Below are positions 14,401-22,340 of a stretch of 64,000 nt of DNA, one piece after another. Origin of the DNA: Phalacrocorax aristotelis. Lineage: Eukaryota > Chordata > Aves > Suliformes > Phalacrocoracidae. Where the stretch lies: NCBI RefSeq assembly GCF_949628215.1, contig NC_134288.1:1302001-1366000 (forward strand). Direction: 5' to 3'. The notes beneath the pieces are model-generated. The model was not told the origin of the DNA. It saw only the letters and a program-made list of their open reading frames with translations, and ran no database searches. Numbering within the stretch: the stretch's first letter is position 1; each line of letters begins with the position of its first letter. Made by a program: the position numbers and the translations under genes.

Positions 14401-17400
14401 CATTTTTTTAAACCTTCACTCTCTTATGGCAAGACCCCATGTACTGCAAAGCTCCCAGGCTGGTGTACAACGGAGTCGCTACAGCACACAGACCTTATCT
14501 CCACTCCCCCTGGGGACGGAGGCCTCACTTTTATTCTTTTCTTTTTTTTTTTTTAATATGCCACTGAAAAAAATAAATATATAAAAATGGCACTTATCTC
14601 TCCAAACACCCAAATTGCTTTAACTTTTTGTTGGAGGCAGAGACAATCTGAACTTCTTAATTAACTCTTTTGCACAGGCGAAGCTACATCCTCCTCTGTG
14701 TTTTTGTATTCCCCTGCTGGAAAATTCCAGCCCTTTTTGCAGTTTAGACATTTGTGTTGAAATCTTTATGAAGATGGGCCAGTAACTGAAAAATTGCAGT
14801 TGACAGTCCTAGATTACTCTATGCTGACTCCTCGGTCATAATCATTCAATTGTATGACACAGCAGTATGAATGAGCACAGTACCAAACACTACAAAGTCA
14901 TAAATGCAGCACTCGTAGCCAGGGAGATGATTCTACAACCCGGCACTCGCAGACTGACACAGGCAAGCACAAGGTCCCACCCAAGGAGACACCTTGACGG
15001 ACAATCTTCTGAACAACCCATCCTTCCTTTTGTTTCTTCCAACACCATAATGGCAGCTACAACATTTGCTTTATATAGGTATCGTACTGCGTAAAATGCT
15101 GAAGGGTTATTGACCGTCTTTTAAAGCAATGTCTTTGCTGCAAACCAGAAGCCAGCAGACCTGGTGGCGCCGCAGTTGAGCTCTCAGTCCCAAGGTATTC
15201 CCAAACTCCCCACACCGAGTCCTCTGAGCAGCATCTCACCTTTGCGGGGACGGAACTGCAAGGCCACTCACTGCCAGGTAATCTGGCAAATGGTTTGATT
15301 CTTTAGCCAAACATGAATCGGATGGAATGCCTGCTGGGTGTTCCATCCATTTATTGCTAGAAGTAACCAAAACCATTTAGGGTATACGAGCTCTTTTACT
15401 GACTTTTTTTTTTTTTAAATATATATATGTAAAATGAATATTTCCAATTAACTATCTTAAAAATGTCAGGAAAGTGTAATTTTATTCCGTGGCCGAGCTA
15501 ATCCATGGGCAGATTTTCACCAAGCCCTGTGTCTTTCTCTCTGTCAGCCCGTGGATAAAGCTCAATTGCATTGTAAAACAAAACAAAAAAAATCTTCCTT
15601 GGCTTTCCTGCAGACCATAAGAAACATATTTGCAACATTTTCATCCAAGGAAAAAAGAAGTTGAACCTGTAACGAGGACCACTTCTTTGATAAAAACCAC
15701 GTCAGAATGAACTACATGAGCAAAACAGCAAAGGTAGAGTGCTATACAACAGTGAAAAACGCCTATTTATCAACAGATGAGCATGTGCTTGCTTGACACT
15801 CCCAACACTTATGTTAATTCTCCTGCCATGGCAGAGACAAACCATGAGGCACCTGAACTGGCAGCACAGAAGAGCAGACTTAAACCACTCCCCAAGCCCC
15901 CGTCTTCTACCATCTGGAAAATAAAGCACAAAACCACACACAAGCCCCTCCTTTTCTGGAAGGAAATACACCGATCCAAGTCATATTATCATATATTTAC
16001 ACAAATCAGGTTTTTCTTTTTTGCCTAGGCAAAGGTAGAAACACCTACACAAACTGAAAAAAAGCCAGACCTTATTGGCTAAGCAATACATTTCAAGTCT
16101 ACCACAGCCAAAAGAAACTGTTAAAAACAGAAGCATCTAACTTCAGTTCTCCATACACAGACAACCCAGAAAATCCTCAGCAGAAAACTGTTATTATGTG
16201 TGACAACAGAACTGGTGAATCTGCATACGATTTTTCAAGAACACACCTGAAAAGCCTATTTAGTGAATAAAAATTTCATTAAGACCTGTATAATTTGTAT
16301 TTAGGCAACTTAAATACACACAAATCCCAAATAATTCTGTTGGGAATATTCACAAAACACTACAAGGGCATCAGCAGTAAAATTTGTGAATTTCCAGTTA
16401 CATGTTTCTGAAGTATTTAGGATGCAGTTGTTCCTAATAAATTAGAATGAAGTCCATATACAAGATAAAAAGTAATATTAGATCCCTATTAACTTACAGA
16501 AATGCACTAAAAATCCCTCCTTGTTCCCTGCCTTTAAGAAATGCAGATATCAAGCCATGGTCAGATTGTTTTTCTGCCTCAGCACAGTGAAAACGTCCAA
16601 GAAGCAGTCACAAAATCAATCGAATTAGTACCTGGGTGCAATTCATACACCAAGTCATACTAATCTAACTACAGCATCAAATTCATGCCAATTTGAAATA
16701 AAAAGTGCAGCCTGTTCACAGACACTTGCACTGCCTTCAGTCTAGGCTACAGTTGAGCCTGTAAGGTCATAATTTCAATCAGCAGCAGCAGCAAGCATAG
16801 AAATATGCACTTACCCAGTTGAATTGATTCTAATTAAATCCATGCATTTGTAGATTATCAGTACAGCAACACTAAATCAGCATTAATTTATGATTTGTTG
16901 GATTCATTTCCAGCCAGCTGTTTCCAGACTGGATTCCCTGCAAGGCAGCAGGAGTGCTGGAGGAAAGCATCAGGCAGGGCTGCAAGGACGGGCAGAACCT
17001 CTGCATTTATAGCAGTGATGAAACTGCAACACAAAACACCATTTGGATAGCTACTGAGCTTCGGCAGCTCTGCACCTAAAGGGTAAATGGGAGAGCCCTC
17101 ACCTTGACTAAAAACTAGCTTAAAACAGATGACAGAGGGTAAGCATAAATGGTCAATTTTCCCAGGGAGGAAGACTGCCAGGAGCCTTTTGCAGTGCTCT
17201 GCCATACACTGCATTCATAAACAATCTGGAAAAGGGGCCAAGGAGTGGAGCGAAAGTCTCCTGAGGATATAAACTCTTTTGACAGTCAAGAGAAGGGCTG
17301 ACTGAAGACCTACAGAACAGCTCTATGAGATTGAATAATCAGGAAGTAAAATAACAGATGAAATTCAGAGCAAATAAAGTAGCAGTCCAAAGAAAAATGA

Positions 17401-20400
17401 TCCTAATTTCACATATAGAGTGATGTGCTCCAAAGTCATCATTAACACTCAGAAAGTCTTGCTGGAGTCATGACAGACTGATAAAAGCATCAGCTCACAG
17501 CCATTCAACATATTAAAAAAAACCCTAACATTGGCAGTGATAGGTTAGCGGTTGGACTCGATGATCTTAATGGTCTTTTCCAACCTTAACGATTCTATGA
17601 TTAGTAATTAAACAACCATATAAACCTACAGAATGTCTGCAGCTTAAATCCTGGATGCAGCTCCTGTTCCTTCATTTCAAGAGGACATGATGGAAGGGGA
17701 AAACATTTTTAAAAAAAGAAAACAACGTTTGAAAAGATAAATACTGAGGAATAATCTACTAGGCTGTGGTTCTTCTGCCTGGAAACAGAGATTACTGCAG
17801 TGACATATGACAGAAGACTATAACATCATCAGTTGCACAGAGAAGGTAAACAGAGACCAGTCATTCACTGTTTCCAAACAATACAAAAGCTAAGTGATAT
17901 GAAATTAAGCTAGCAGCTGTCAAGTTCAAAAGAAAGCACACAGAGGTAGTTAGCACCTACAACATTATTTTGTGCTCTGGAAGGTCTCCCATGGGATGTG
18001 TCAATGCTATAGATTTAAATGGACTGGAGACCTGGGCAAGTTCACAGCAGAAAATCCGTTAACCAGTAACAAAATAAATGCAACATCTACCTCTTGACAT
18101 TCTACAGCCGACAAGAGGACTATCAGACAAAGGCTCCTATAATTTGCTTCACCTTACGCTCTTCCCTTTTTGGTCCCTGTCAGGAAAGAACTGCAGACCA
18201 GATGGTTCCACCTGATTCTATGGCTGTTCTTACACTGCAAAAATCAATTACATCTCTGGTACTCCTCAGCCCTTCTTTGAAATCTTCCAACTTGCTTACC
18301 TAGCAAAACAGATCTTCTGGGGAGATGGGGACACAGAAGGGCTGCACTAGTGCCCTGCAGACTGAACTTGTACAGGAAAACACCCAGTAAATGCTGGAGG
18401 TGGTACAAGACAGGGCAAGAACAGGACCACCCCTTTCGTACGCCAACTGGTCATTAGACCAATTTAAGGTGTAACACTCAGCTTCCCCACCAAAGTACAG
18501 ATGAAAAGGAAGCAGTGGATTGCCTATATCCTCTGTTCGAACCCACAGAGAAAAGCCACAATTCCAGCTTTTATGGGGGGAAAAAAGGGCTAGTTTTACA
18601 TTTTTAATCTTACAGAGAGTTTGGTTTATACAACTAAATAGTAAAGGTTACTTTAAAATTAAACATCGCATTTAGTCCTCTACTGTGTTTATACTGTGTA
18701 AAGTAAGGAACACCCCTTCGGCAAACTAAAACCTGTTGTAAATACAGAAATGCATCCAAGTTTGGTAAGGACAATGGCCAAATGAAAATAAATCTATTCC
18801 TTCCTTCCCATGCTTCCCACAGCATCAGTTTGATTACTACATTAAATGGTGCTACATCAGTCACAGAAGCCAAGGGGATATGACCAGATAGAAAATAGTG
18901 AACAATCAATAAGAATATATTATTGAAAATCCAGCAAGTCCCATTTACAATTCAGAATTTACGAGAACAGAGCTGAAGACCAAGTGAGATTATTAAAATC
19001 TCTCCATCAACTCCGATCTACACAGTAGAGGGCACAGACACCCAGTCATTCCCACGTGAGAACCAAATTACAACTGCTTTGCTTAATAACTGACCTGATC
19101 CACCCAGAATACTGAGAATTCCCAGAGGAAAGCAATACAGAATTTTATTATTCCTCCCAAACCACACTAATATGAAAATCAGACAACCAAGATGCATCAA
19201 GACACACGTCAGGAACGTTTTCTTCAACATTACACAGAGAAACAGTAGCAGAACACTCCTCTGTTCTCCTTTAACTGTCATGGATTAAACCAGGCTGTAA
19301 TAATTAACAGACACAAATAGTCTTAACCAGTACTGCACAACTGTCCAACATGAAGCTTAAGAGTCATAAGCAGCAGAGGCATATTTACTTATATCCAAAA
19401 TATAGCTGACGGATGATGAGCACAAGATAAACCCTGAATGGAGGGTTATGGTCTCAGCACTGCCTACAGAAATAGAACTCACTGAGTGTTTGGCTTTACC
19501 TTTTTCCAGGAAGCAACAGTGGTGGCAATCCAGCTGAGCTATTATTCATTATTTAAAAATTAAAATCCCTATTCTGTTACACATGAAAACCGAACCCCAG
19601 AAGAATTTTAGAGCTGATTTGCTTTCTCCTATTTTTTTATTTTTGTGCTTAGACTATATTATGAACATAATTTTTCGAGCTTCTTACTGAAAATACCATA
19701 CTTACGTATCACTCCTTTGCTGTAACATTTATCTGGAGCATGCAACACAGGAACATTTAAGAAAACTGTCCTTGAAGCAGCTTTAAGAAAACTTCCTAGT
19801 ATATCTTTAAGAGGCCAAAATATGTCATGCATAATAAAGCCTGTGAAATCTACATGTACCACTACACTTCTGCCTTCCAATGACAAACATTAAGGGTCCT
19901 GTAATGTATGACCATTATGGAATAGGAGCTGCAAACAGAAGCACTGGAGGATTTCTGAAGGTGATCTGAGATTAGGAAAATGCAAATTAAGCACGTTAGT
20001 TCATTTCAATTAGTTTTTAACCTTAGATACAAAATGAGTAGCTAGGAATATAATTACAGCCTCCAAAAAAGCTGCTTCCAGCTGTTGGTTAATTTTCATT
20101 TTTATAACAGTTCCACCTTCTACATTTACAAACACCTCAATACAAGCCAAGTAGAGCCCATACTAAGTTTCTGCCCTCAACACGGCCAGTTTCAGAGCCT
20201 CGTGTGCCACACACAAGCTAATTTTCAAAAATCCAAAACAAATAAATGAAATTGGAACAGTTTTACCAGTCCTGAGCCCTCTCCATAATCTCACTCCAAT
20301 GGCCAATAATCCAGATGAATCCTAGTGATTTCCTCGCTTCTTCAGGAGCCTACCCCCAATTCAGTAAGAGGCACAGTTGTAAGCCCTGCTCCCCTAGTCC

Positions 20401-21848
20401 AAGGAAATTATGGTGCCAGAAAATCTCCAAGCTGATTTTAAAGTCAGCTCTTAGACTTTACATTACCTCTTGACTTTTCACCATAGACCGATACACTAGG
20501 TTTAAACACAGTTTGACACACTCCAGGATTTGGAAGACTGTTTTCCTTGTGTTTCTATAGAAAAGGAAAGGCAGAAGCCAAAGTAATGAGCCCCCAAGTC
20601 CTCCCATCTGAACACAGGAGACTCACAAGTGTGCCTGACACAGGAAGCAGAAGTAGATCCTCCTCTGCTTGTAACCCCCATCTTGTCATCACCTCCGTAT
20701 TCAAGCACAAAAACCCTTCTGGGCTTCCCAGGTGCAACCCCCTGACACTTAGCAGACCTTTCCTATTCCCCAGAGCAAACATGGGTGTGACCGAGTTGCC
20801 CCAGTTCTGCCATGAACTTGACTGCGATTCGCGTGCCGTGACCGTGCTGTACGACGACGTGATCACGCGCTGATTCCAGACTCCTTGGACTTGAGAGGAA
20901 TGAAAAACCAGATCAGACACTGGGCTCTCAATCAGGAATGCAACACCTGCCAGCACTCCCAACGCCCCCAAGGAAGCCAGCGACAGTGCTACACAGCCTC
21001 ATTTGATTTATAACACCCCGTTTTCTGCACCAGACCTTATAATGATTTTTTAAAACACCAGAAGCACCTAACTTTGCTACAATGTTTTTAATTAATCCCC
21101 GTGACTTACATTAAATATAAAAAAAGAAACTGCCATTAACCTGAAGTGATGATACAAGTCAACAAACGCTGTACCGAATTCAACACCCTGTTTTCCTTGT
21201 CCAAGGTAAATAATACAGCTAAGAATGCCGAGATCCGAATACCAGAAGGAAAAGCTGCTGCTGAGAGCAAGCGGCAAGCCCAGAGCACTCCGGTCCGTTA
21301 TTTACAGGAAATAAGTCATCCCTGCAATAAAACCAGGGGCAGTTCCGAGGCGTTTCTCTTTTTCCCAACGAAGCCCAGTGTGCCGAGGGGTTATTTCCTA
21401 TCCCCCGGCCCGTGAGGGAGCGGCACTGTCCCCCGGCGCCTGGTACCGGCAGCGGAGCGGGGCCCAGCCCAGCCCTCTCTCGGCCGCCCCGGGAGCCGCC
21501 CGGGACCCCCCGCCCCTGCCCAGGTAACCCTCGCGGCACAGCCATCCGCCGCCGCCGGCCGGGGCCGGGCAGGGGTGGCGGCAGGGCTCGGCGGGGCAGG
21601 GCCACCGCAAGCCGCTAACCCCGGCCCGCCCTCCCGCCGCACCGGCTCCCGCGGAGCCGCCGCGCGGCACCTGCCATGCGAGCAGCAGCCAAGCGCCTCG
21701 GTACAGCTGCGGCAGCGGCCAGTAGCCGCGGAGGACGCGCGGGGCCGGCTGCGGGGGTGCCCGGGGGTGCCCGGAGCGGCGGGCGGGCCCGCGGCGCCGG
21801 GGCTCACCTGGACCGCAGGTACCTCCGCAGCTCCGGCCGCCGCGGCAT
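2353..21848 (-). CDS. Predicted spliced coding gene, unidentified protein (9 exons, 211 aa)
   Basis: I do not recognise this protein. Reading the minus strand, nine exon candidates bounded by AG/GT signals join without a stop: 21808-21848, 21141-21218, 20467-20554, 15853-15913, 15240-15282, 13794-13886, 4250-4307, 3085-3197 and 2353-2413. They total 636 nt, an exact multiple of three, and end in TAG. The start is an ATG in a CpG island and gives an Arg-rich N-terminus ([13 protein letters not shown]). Residues about 25-70 and 90-135 read as hydrophobic or amphipathic helices with many Trp/Phe/Leu. Residues about 141-186 form a likely coiled coil (segments [13 protein letters not shown], then [18 protein letters not shown]). 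The tail is short and polar, ending STSYLKN. Exons 2 and 3 have a second open frame each, so the N-terminal third is the weakest part. The introns are full of CR1 copies, none of which overlaps a chosen exon. It is divergent from RALGAPB. It could be a fast-evolving or lineage-specific gene, or partly a non-coding transcript. Confidence 0.5.
3085..3197 (-). CDS. Unidentified minus-strand gene, coding exon 8 (coiled coil)
   Basis: Good acceptor (ATAACCTCTGTGTTCAG) and donor ACTAG/GTGCTA. It has 37 open codons with a heptad-like pattern ([20 protein letters not shown]), and the other two frames contain stops. The open frame extends 46 bases upstream to another AG at 3244. Used with a 35-nt candidate exon at 3579-3613, that also keeps phase and would give a 238-residue variant. 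Confidence 0.6.
3579..3613 (-). other. Candidate 35-nt microexon or recursive splice site
   Basis: TTTCTCTCCAG followed directly by GTGAGT: a pyrimidine tract, an acceptor and a perfect donor fused at one point, the signature of a ratchet (recursive) splice site. Alternatively it starts a 35-nt exon ([11 protein letters not shown]) with donor AGAAG/GTATTG. Both uses preserve the reading frame with different acceptors of exon 8. Confidence 0.35.
4250..4307 (-). CDS. Unidentified minus-strand gene, coding exon 7
   Basis: Strong acceptor (CTCACTTCTGTTCAG) and donor GCTGTG/GTAAGG. It encodes [19 protein letters not shown], the start of the predicted coiled coil. An internal ATG/GTGAGG donor could shorten it. 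Confidence 0.55.
4948..5692 (+). mobile_element. CR1 LINE, 5'-truncated copy
   Basis: The plus strand encodes the C-terminal end of CR1 ORF2 ([32 protein letters not shown] and the downstream NRLPRE-like segment in a shifted frame). It ends in the typical short CR1 tail, two copies of ATTCTGTG. The frame breaks near 5410-5480 mark it as dead. It sits antisense in the intron between minus-strand exons 7 and 6. CR1 copies normally lose their 5' end, as here. Confidence 0.9.
6100..6425 (-). mobile_element. Ancient CR1/L2-like fragment, degraded
   Basis: Reverse-complement matches in word order to the 3' half of old CR1 ORF2: the segments for membrane-proximal 'regulate size of tract' text are diverged, but the sequence TTTATACGCTTCCATCATATC and the following pyrimidine-rich run resemble the reversed LEKRRLRGD region. 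Strongly diverged, with no open frame. Confidence 0.35.
6426..10297. other. Intronic sequence, no gene recognised
   Basis: Intron of the minus-strand gene. Around 7330-7430 there is a short stretch resembling old dispersed avian/reptilian repeats (TAAGGTCAGAAGAGATCA...). The open frame at 8235-8477 (plus) lacks splice context and family resemblance. I see nothing else. Confidence 0.4.
10298..13700 (-). mobile_element. CR1 LINE, long copy with ORF1 and ORF2 remnants, RT core and 3' end missing
   Basis: Reading the minus strand from 13.7 kb: a 5' segment with a 22-bp tandem repeat; an ORF1 esterase-like region ([15 protein letters not shown] near 13.25 kb, [16 protein letters not shown] near 12.8 kb); an ORF2 endonuclease domain at 12084-12743 ([38 protein letters not shown]); the linker; and the beginning of reverse transcriptase ([16 protein letters not shown]). 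Next comes a jump from motif A (VVYLDF near 11030) straight to the post-catalytic region (near 10985), so the YADD-type active site is deleted. The C-terminal part ([20 protein letters not shown]) follows. The element stops just after the VFKKHVD codons and lacks the last ~110 bp and the repeat tail. It is non-functional, lying in the sense orientation of the minus-strand gene's intron. Confidence 0.9.
13400..13583. repeat. 22-bp tandem repeat, 8 identical copies
   Basis: The unit gggaggaaaagtgagggagg plus cc repeats eight times without a mismatch from 13400 to 13575, then breaks off in a partial unit. It lies in the 5' region of the CR1 copy. On the minus strand two overlapping reading frames stay open across it (a Pro/Ser/Leu/Phe-rich periodic peptide with a 22-residue period). 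Perfect identity suggests recent expansion or a collapsed/expanded assembly locus. Confidence 0.95.
13794..13886 (-). CDS. Unidentified minus-strand gene, coding exon 6
   Basis: Very strong acceptor (CGTCGTCCTTTGTCTCAG); donor GCTAA/GTAATT is weaker. The exon has 30 open codons rich in aromatic and hydrophobic residues ([17 protein letters not shown]...), and the other two frames close. It ends about 100 bases from the 5' boundary of the neighbouring CR1 insertion. Confidence 0.5.
15240..15282 (-). CDS. Unidentified minus-strand gene, coding exon 5
   Basis: 43-nt exon with a strong donor (GCAAAG/GTGAGA) and acceptor ATTTGCCAG. It encodes [13 protein letters not shown] plus split codons on both sides, which match the phases of exons 4 and 6. 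Confidence 0.45.
15853..15913 (-). CDS. Unidentified minus-strand gene, coding exon 4
   Basis: Strong acceptor (GTGCTTTATTTTCCAG) and donor TTCAG/GTGCCT. It encodes [20 protein letters not shown] and ends with one base of the next codon. It begins with an ATG, so translation could also start here if exons 1-3 are leader. Confidence 0.5.
17090..18240 (+). mobile_element. Ancient CR1 LINE copy (ORF2 remnant), split by a younger CR1 tail
   Basis: Diverged nucleotide matches to CR1 ORF2 in order on the plus strand: ATAAACAATCTGGAAAAGGG, then the stretch around 17400-17500 (TTCACATATAGAGTGATG, then GCTGGAGTCATGACAG), then the ATTTCAAGAGGACATGATGG segment near 17675, then GCCTGGAAACAGAGATTAC and AACATCATCAGTTGCACAG, and near 18180 the terminal CTGCAGACCAGATGG ending. 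Many indels and stops mark an old copy. It occupies the intron between minus-strand exons 4 and 3. Confidence 0.75.
17531..17602 (+). mobile_element. Short CR1 3'-end fragment nested in an older CR1
   Basis: Nearly intact CR1 terminal sequence (GGTTGGACTCGATGATCTTA ... CCAACCTTAACGATTCTATG), far less diverged than the CR1 on both sides. It is the same 3' end as the copy at 51.4-52.2 kb. Only about 70 bp are present, an extreme 5' truncation. Confidence 0.8.
18241..20466. other. Intronic sequence, no gene recognised
   Basis: AT-rich. Two weak minus-strand exon candidates were considered (about 18300-18370 and 19707-19805) and not used, because their phases do not fit the main model. Confidence 0.4.
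20467..20554 (-). CDS. Unidentified minus-strand gene, coding exon 3
   Basis: Excellent acceptor (CCTTTTCTATAG) and a donor AAGAG/GTAATG. The frame used ([20 protein letters not shown]...) is helical and joins both neighbours in phase. A second frame ([14 protein letters not shown]...) is also fully open, so the assignment is not certain. Confidence 0.5.
21141..21218 (-). CDS. Unidentified minus-strand gene, coding exon 2
   Basis: Acceptor GGCATTCTTAG preceded by a pyrimidine-rich stretch; donor TTCAG/GTTAAT. The frame joined to exon 1 gives [11 protein letters not shown]...FVDLYHHF. A second open frame gives [19 protein letters not shown] and looks equally protein-like, but it has no phase-compatible neighbour that I found. 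An alternative donor, AAT/GTAAGT, lies 31 bases further on. Confidence 0.4.
21808..21848 (-). CDS. Unidentified minus-strand gene, coding exon 1
   Basis: ATG at 21846-21848 followed by 13 codons and two bases, then a strong donor (TCCAG/GTGAGC). It lies inside the CpG island, as expected for a first exon. The start was chosen because it is the only ATG in frame with the following exons. Upstream sequence in this frame is GC-rich leader. Confidence 0.5.
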
Positions 21849-21860
21849 GCGGGGCTCTCT

Positions 21861-21976
21861 GCGCCTGCGCGCTGCGCCGCGGGGACCGCGCACGCGCGGG
21901 GGCCGGGCGAGGGGGCCGGGACTACAAACAAGATGGCGGCCGGGTGGCTAGCTGGGGCGAGCGCCATCTTGGGGGC
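21861..21976. promoter_or_regulatory. NRF1-, ZNF143- and YY1-like motif cluster
   Basis: GCGCCTGCGC (21861) and GCGCACGCGC (about 21889) fit the NRF1 consensus. GGGACTACAA (about 21919) fits the ZNF143/SBS core. CAAGATGGCGGC (about 21929) and the opposed GCGCCATCTTGG (21961) fit YY1. The cluster lies just upstream of the minus-strand ATG, as in housekeeping CpG promoters. Motif matches only, no binding evidence. Confidence 0.6.
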
Positions 21977-22340
21977 AGCTCCCCTCGCCCCGTCTGCCGG
22001 GCCAGGCCGCGGCCGCCGGCTCTGCCCATACGGGACGTGACTCTGCTCCACCCTCACCTGGTGCCCCGTACCCCGGCACGGCCGCGGCTCCTCGGTGGCC
22101 CCTTTCCCGTGCCGTGCCACCTGTCCCCCTTGCTCTCACAACAGTCACTCGAAGGCTCGGAGCAGGAGGACCCACTACCGGGCCACCGCAGCCCCAGCCA
22201 CACGCTTGTCCACAGGCGCCCGTTGCGAGGGAGGTCGGTGCAGCGACCCGCCGCACGGAGCCGGGATGCAGGGCCACCGGGGCCAGAGGCAGGCAAACCG
22301 AGGGAGCGCCTGCAGCAATCCTTAGAGCCGCTCCACAGCC

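Larger units (their letters stand above)
21390..22340. promoter_or_regulatory. CpG island, promoter of the minus-strand gene
   Basis: About 950 bp of very GC- and CpG-rich DNA in an otherwise AT-rich setting, containing the ATG-bearing first exon of the minus-strand gene. The long open frames on both strands here are by-products of base composition (few stops in GC-rich DNA) and are not called as genes. A plus-strand transcript starting here is possible but unsupported. Confidence 0.8.

Noticed and set aside
16810..16866. Minus-strand exon candidate ([19 protein letters not shown]) with donor GTAAGT
   Set aside because: Weak acceptor without a pyrimidine tract, and the phase does not fit neighbouring exons.
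16888..17214. 108-codon minus-strand open frame
   Set aside because: Its right half is antisense to diverged CR1 sequence and the donor-like site inside is part of that repeat.
18130..18300. Minus-strand open frame reading [19 protein letters not shown]
   Set aside because: Overlaps the 3' end of the ancient CR1 and begins after a stop; no matching phases with the gene model.
19707..19805. Minus-strand exon candidate ([20 protein letters not shown]) with a good donor
   Set aside because: Its entry and exit phases need the less plausible frames of exons 3 and 4. Kept out of the main model but possible as an alternative exon.
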